From CAYFQV01 sp964654185 (GTDB taxonomy: Bacteria; Spirochaetota; Spirochaetia; DSM-27196; PWMO01), in NCBI GenBank assembly GCA_964654185.1, contig CAZZIE010000111.1, forward strand, positions 1-14,415: a stretch of DNA of 14,415 bases. The letters run 5' to 3'. A program made the position numbers and the translations under genes. The notes beneath the pieces were generated by a model that was given only the letters and a program-made list of their open reading frames with translations, had not been told where the DNA came from and did not search any database. Shown here in pieces: positions 13,186 to 14,415 of the stretch (positions within the stretch are counted from its first letter, which is position 1; each line of letters starts with the position of its first letter).

Positions 13186-14415
13186 ATGCTCTCCTGGACG
13201 CGCAGTCAGGCCCGCGCGTTTCTCCACGCCGTGCACTTCTCGCCACACTCGATCGCAGACTACTTCGCGGATCTTGGCAGCGTGCAGTACGATCCTCTCA
13301 AGCCGGTGGGCAGAAACATCGATCTGGTGTTCCAGGCCCGCATCCCCGGCTACCGGGTCGACGACTGGGAGCGAGAGGTGTACGGGGATGCTCGGAGTCC
13401 CGGCACGGCCGGCGGCCGCGGCCGCGGTGGTGGAAGCGACCGAGCCGGTGACCGCCACCGCGGGGGCGAACACGCCGCCGGCGGCGAACCCAGACCCGGC
13501 GGCGCACCTGCCGCCCCACCGGAGGCGTCCGAGCGTCCCGCCGGCGCGTCCACCCCGCGTCGCTACTACGACGCTTGGGACAAGCAGGCGTGCATCGTGC
13601 CGGTCACGGACTGGCCCTGGCGGCGTGTCTACCACCGGTGGCACCACGAGCACTGGCGCCGCCGCCTCATTGACCACTACCCCGAGGCGGTGGAGATGGT
13701 GGAGCGGGCGCTCGCGGAGCGCGGCCCGTCGACAGGCGACGACCTGGCCGATCTGGAGCTTCCCGGCGCCGCGGATCGGGAGGCGCGACGGGGTTCGTGG
13801 TATGGTCCCCGTCTGATCAACCACGTTCTCAAGGCGCTCTGGTTCACCGGTCGCGCCGTTACGGCGAAGCGCATCAAGGGCCGCCACGTCTACGCCACGC
13901 CGGAGCGCATCATCCCGGAGGATCTCCTCCAGGCTCCGGATCCTCCGCTTCGAGAGAACCTCAAACGGCTCATCCTGCGCCGCCACCAAACCGTCGGTCT
14001 CCTGCGGCCGAACGCGCCTGCCGATCTCTGGAGCCTGAAGCTCACCGCCGCCGAACGGCGCGAGCTCCTGGCTGAGCTGGTCGAGGAAGAAAGACTCATG
14101 GAGATCGATGTTGACGGCCGCCGCTTTCACGCGACGCAGCACCACATTGACCGTCACGCCGGCCACGACATGACCAACGCTTCCATGCGCTTCCTGGCCC
14201 CACTGGACGCACTCCTCTGGGATCGCGAGGCGGTGCGCCATCTTTACGAGTTCGACTACGTGTGGGAGGTGTACAAGCCGAAGTCACAGCGGCGCTTCGG
14301 CTACTACGTTCTTCCCATCATGTACGGGGACCGCCTCATCGGCCGCCTGGACTCACGGCTGGACGGCACCGTCTGGCGCATCCACGACCTCTGGTGGGAG
14401 GAGGGATGGCCGGAA
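13186..14415 (+). CDS. winged-helix DNA glycosylase homologue (AlkZ/YcaQ, HTH_42), 3'-truncated
   Basis: The frame is open from ATG 13186 to the window end (410 codons, no stop). The N-terminal SWTRSQARAFLHAV...DLGSVQYDPLKPVGRNIDLVFQAR matches the HTH_42/YcaQ family, with a QxD catalytic-type motif Q34-Y-D36, as in E. coli YcaQ rather than the QxQ of Streptomyces AlkZ. The conserved body resumes at RRYYDAWDKQACIVP (about 125-139) and runs through FLAPLDALLWDREAVRHLYEFDYVWEVYKPKSQRRFGYYVLPIMYGDRLIGRLD, a strong family signature. Between these, residues about 69-125 form a Gly/Arg/Pro/Ala-rich low-complexity insert absent from usual members. Relatives remove alkylated or crosslinked bases from DNA; here a repair role is inferred. 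No Shine-Dalgarno is present. The gene stands alone, divergent from the M14 gene. Confidence 0.88.
   Translation, partial: MLSWTRSQARAFLHAVHFSPHSIADYFADLGSVQYDPLKPVGRNIDLVFQARIPGYRVDDWEREVYGDARSPGTAGGRGRGGGSDRAGDRHRGGEHAAGGEPRPGGAPAAPPEASERPAGASTPRRYYDAWDKQACIVPVTDWPWRRVYHRWHHEHWRRRLIDHYPEAVEMVERALAERGPSTGDDLADLELPGAADREARRGSWYGPRLINHVLKALWFTGRAVTAKRIKGRHVYATPERIIPEDLLQAPDPPLRENLKRLILRRHQTVGLLRPNAPADLWSLKLTAAERRELLAELVEEERLMEIDVDGRRFHATQHHIDRHAGHDMTNASMRFLAPLDALLWDREAVRHLYEFDYVWEVYKPKSQRRFGYYVLPIMYGDRLIGRLDSRLDGTVWRIHDLWWEEGWPE

Noticed and set aside
12992..13246. N-terminal extension of the M14 frame by 85 residues
   Set aside because: The extension lies ahead of a complete signal peptide, contains no domain, and a promoter-like sequence lies within it.
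13042..14241. 399-codon minus-strand frame at the right end
   Set aside because: The plus strand encodes a clear AlkZ/YcaQ-family protein across the same bases, with a promoter before its ATG.
1..14415. CRISPR arrays, tRNA/rRNA genes, insertion sequences or prophage
   Set aside because: No regular spaced repeats, no tRNA or rRNA signature and no transposase or integrase motif were found on reading either strand.

Overview
The window is about 14.4 kb of GC-rich bacterial chromosome. The organism is most likely a diderm bacterium, with Spirochaetota (a Spirochaeta/Alkalispirochaeta-like lineage) as my best guess. This is inferred, not proven: LolC/E-type permease and a lipoprotein imply an outer membrane; a McsA-McsB-ClpC set is present without CtsR; and a compact topoisomerase IV pair carries the EGQSASGS-type TOPRIM motif and an ASIY-type ParC helix. 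No rRNA, tRNA, CRISPR array or transposase is visible.

Layout, left to right. (1) 2-883: 3' part of an FtsX/LolC-E family ABC permease. (2) 884-1162: a gene-free stretch with a good sigma70-type promoter (929-957), a strongly foldable segment closed by a 10-11 bp GC helix (967-1072) and a T-rich tail, then a second possible promoter. It is a candidate small RNA or structured leader. (3) 1163-5233: a tight operon mcsA-mcsB-clpC. McsA and ClpC look intact, but McsB has lost the NEEDH glutamates and the cysteine loop of the arginine-kinase active site. (4) 5234-5343: convergent spacer with GC-rich repeats and hairpins. (5) 5344-6507, minus strand: a coiled-coil lipoprotein of unknown family. (6) 6622-10337: parE-parC, overlapping by one base, followed by a ~30-bp imperfect tandem repeat and a DUF4180 gene (10414-10776). 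(7) 10855-11536: a FitA-type ribbon-helix-helix antitoxin and PIN toxin pair with a promoter/operator. (8) 11557-11859, minus: a small HNH protein, divergent from ywbE (11926-12138). (9) 12158-12991, minus: a secreted M14 carboxypeptidase-like protein with a His-to-Gln change at the expected third zinc ligand. (10) 13186 to the window end: an AlkZ/YcaQ-type winged-helix DNA glycosylase homologue interrupted by a Gly/Arg/Pro-rich insert.

Two modes of expression seem to coexist. The housekeeping genes (mcsA, clpC, parE, DUF4180) have clear Shine-Dalgarno sequences. The single accessory genes on the right (antitoxin, HNH, ywbE, M14, AlkZ-like) lack them and instead have a TAnnnT-like -10 box 5-8 bases before the start codon, which predicts leaderless mRNAs. 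The strongest leads are the pseudo-kinase-like McsB beside a ClpC that keeps its phosphoarginine-binding glutamates, the structured RNA candidate upstream of mcsA, and the leaderless promoter pattern.
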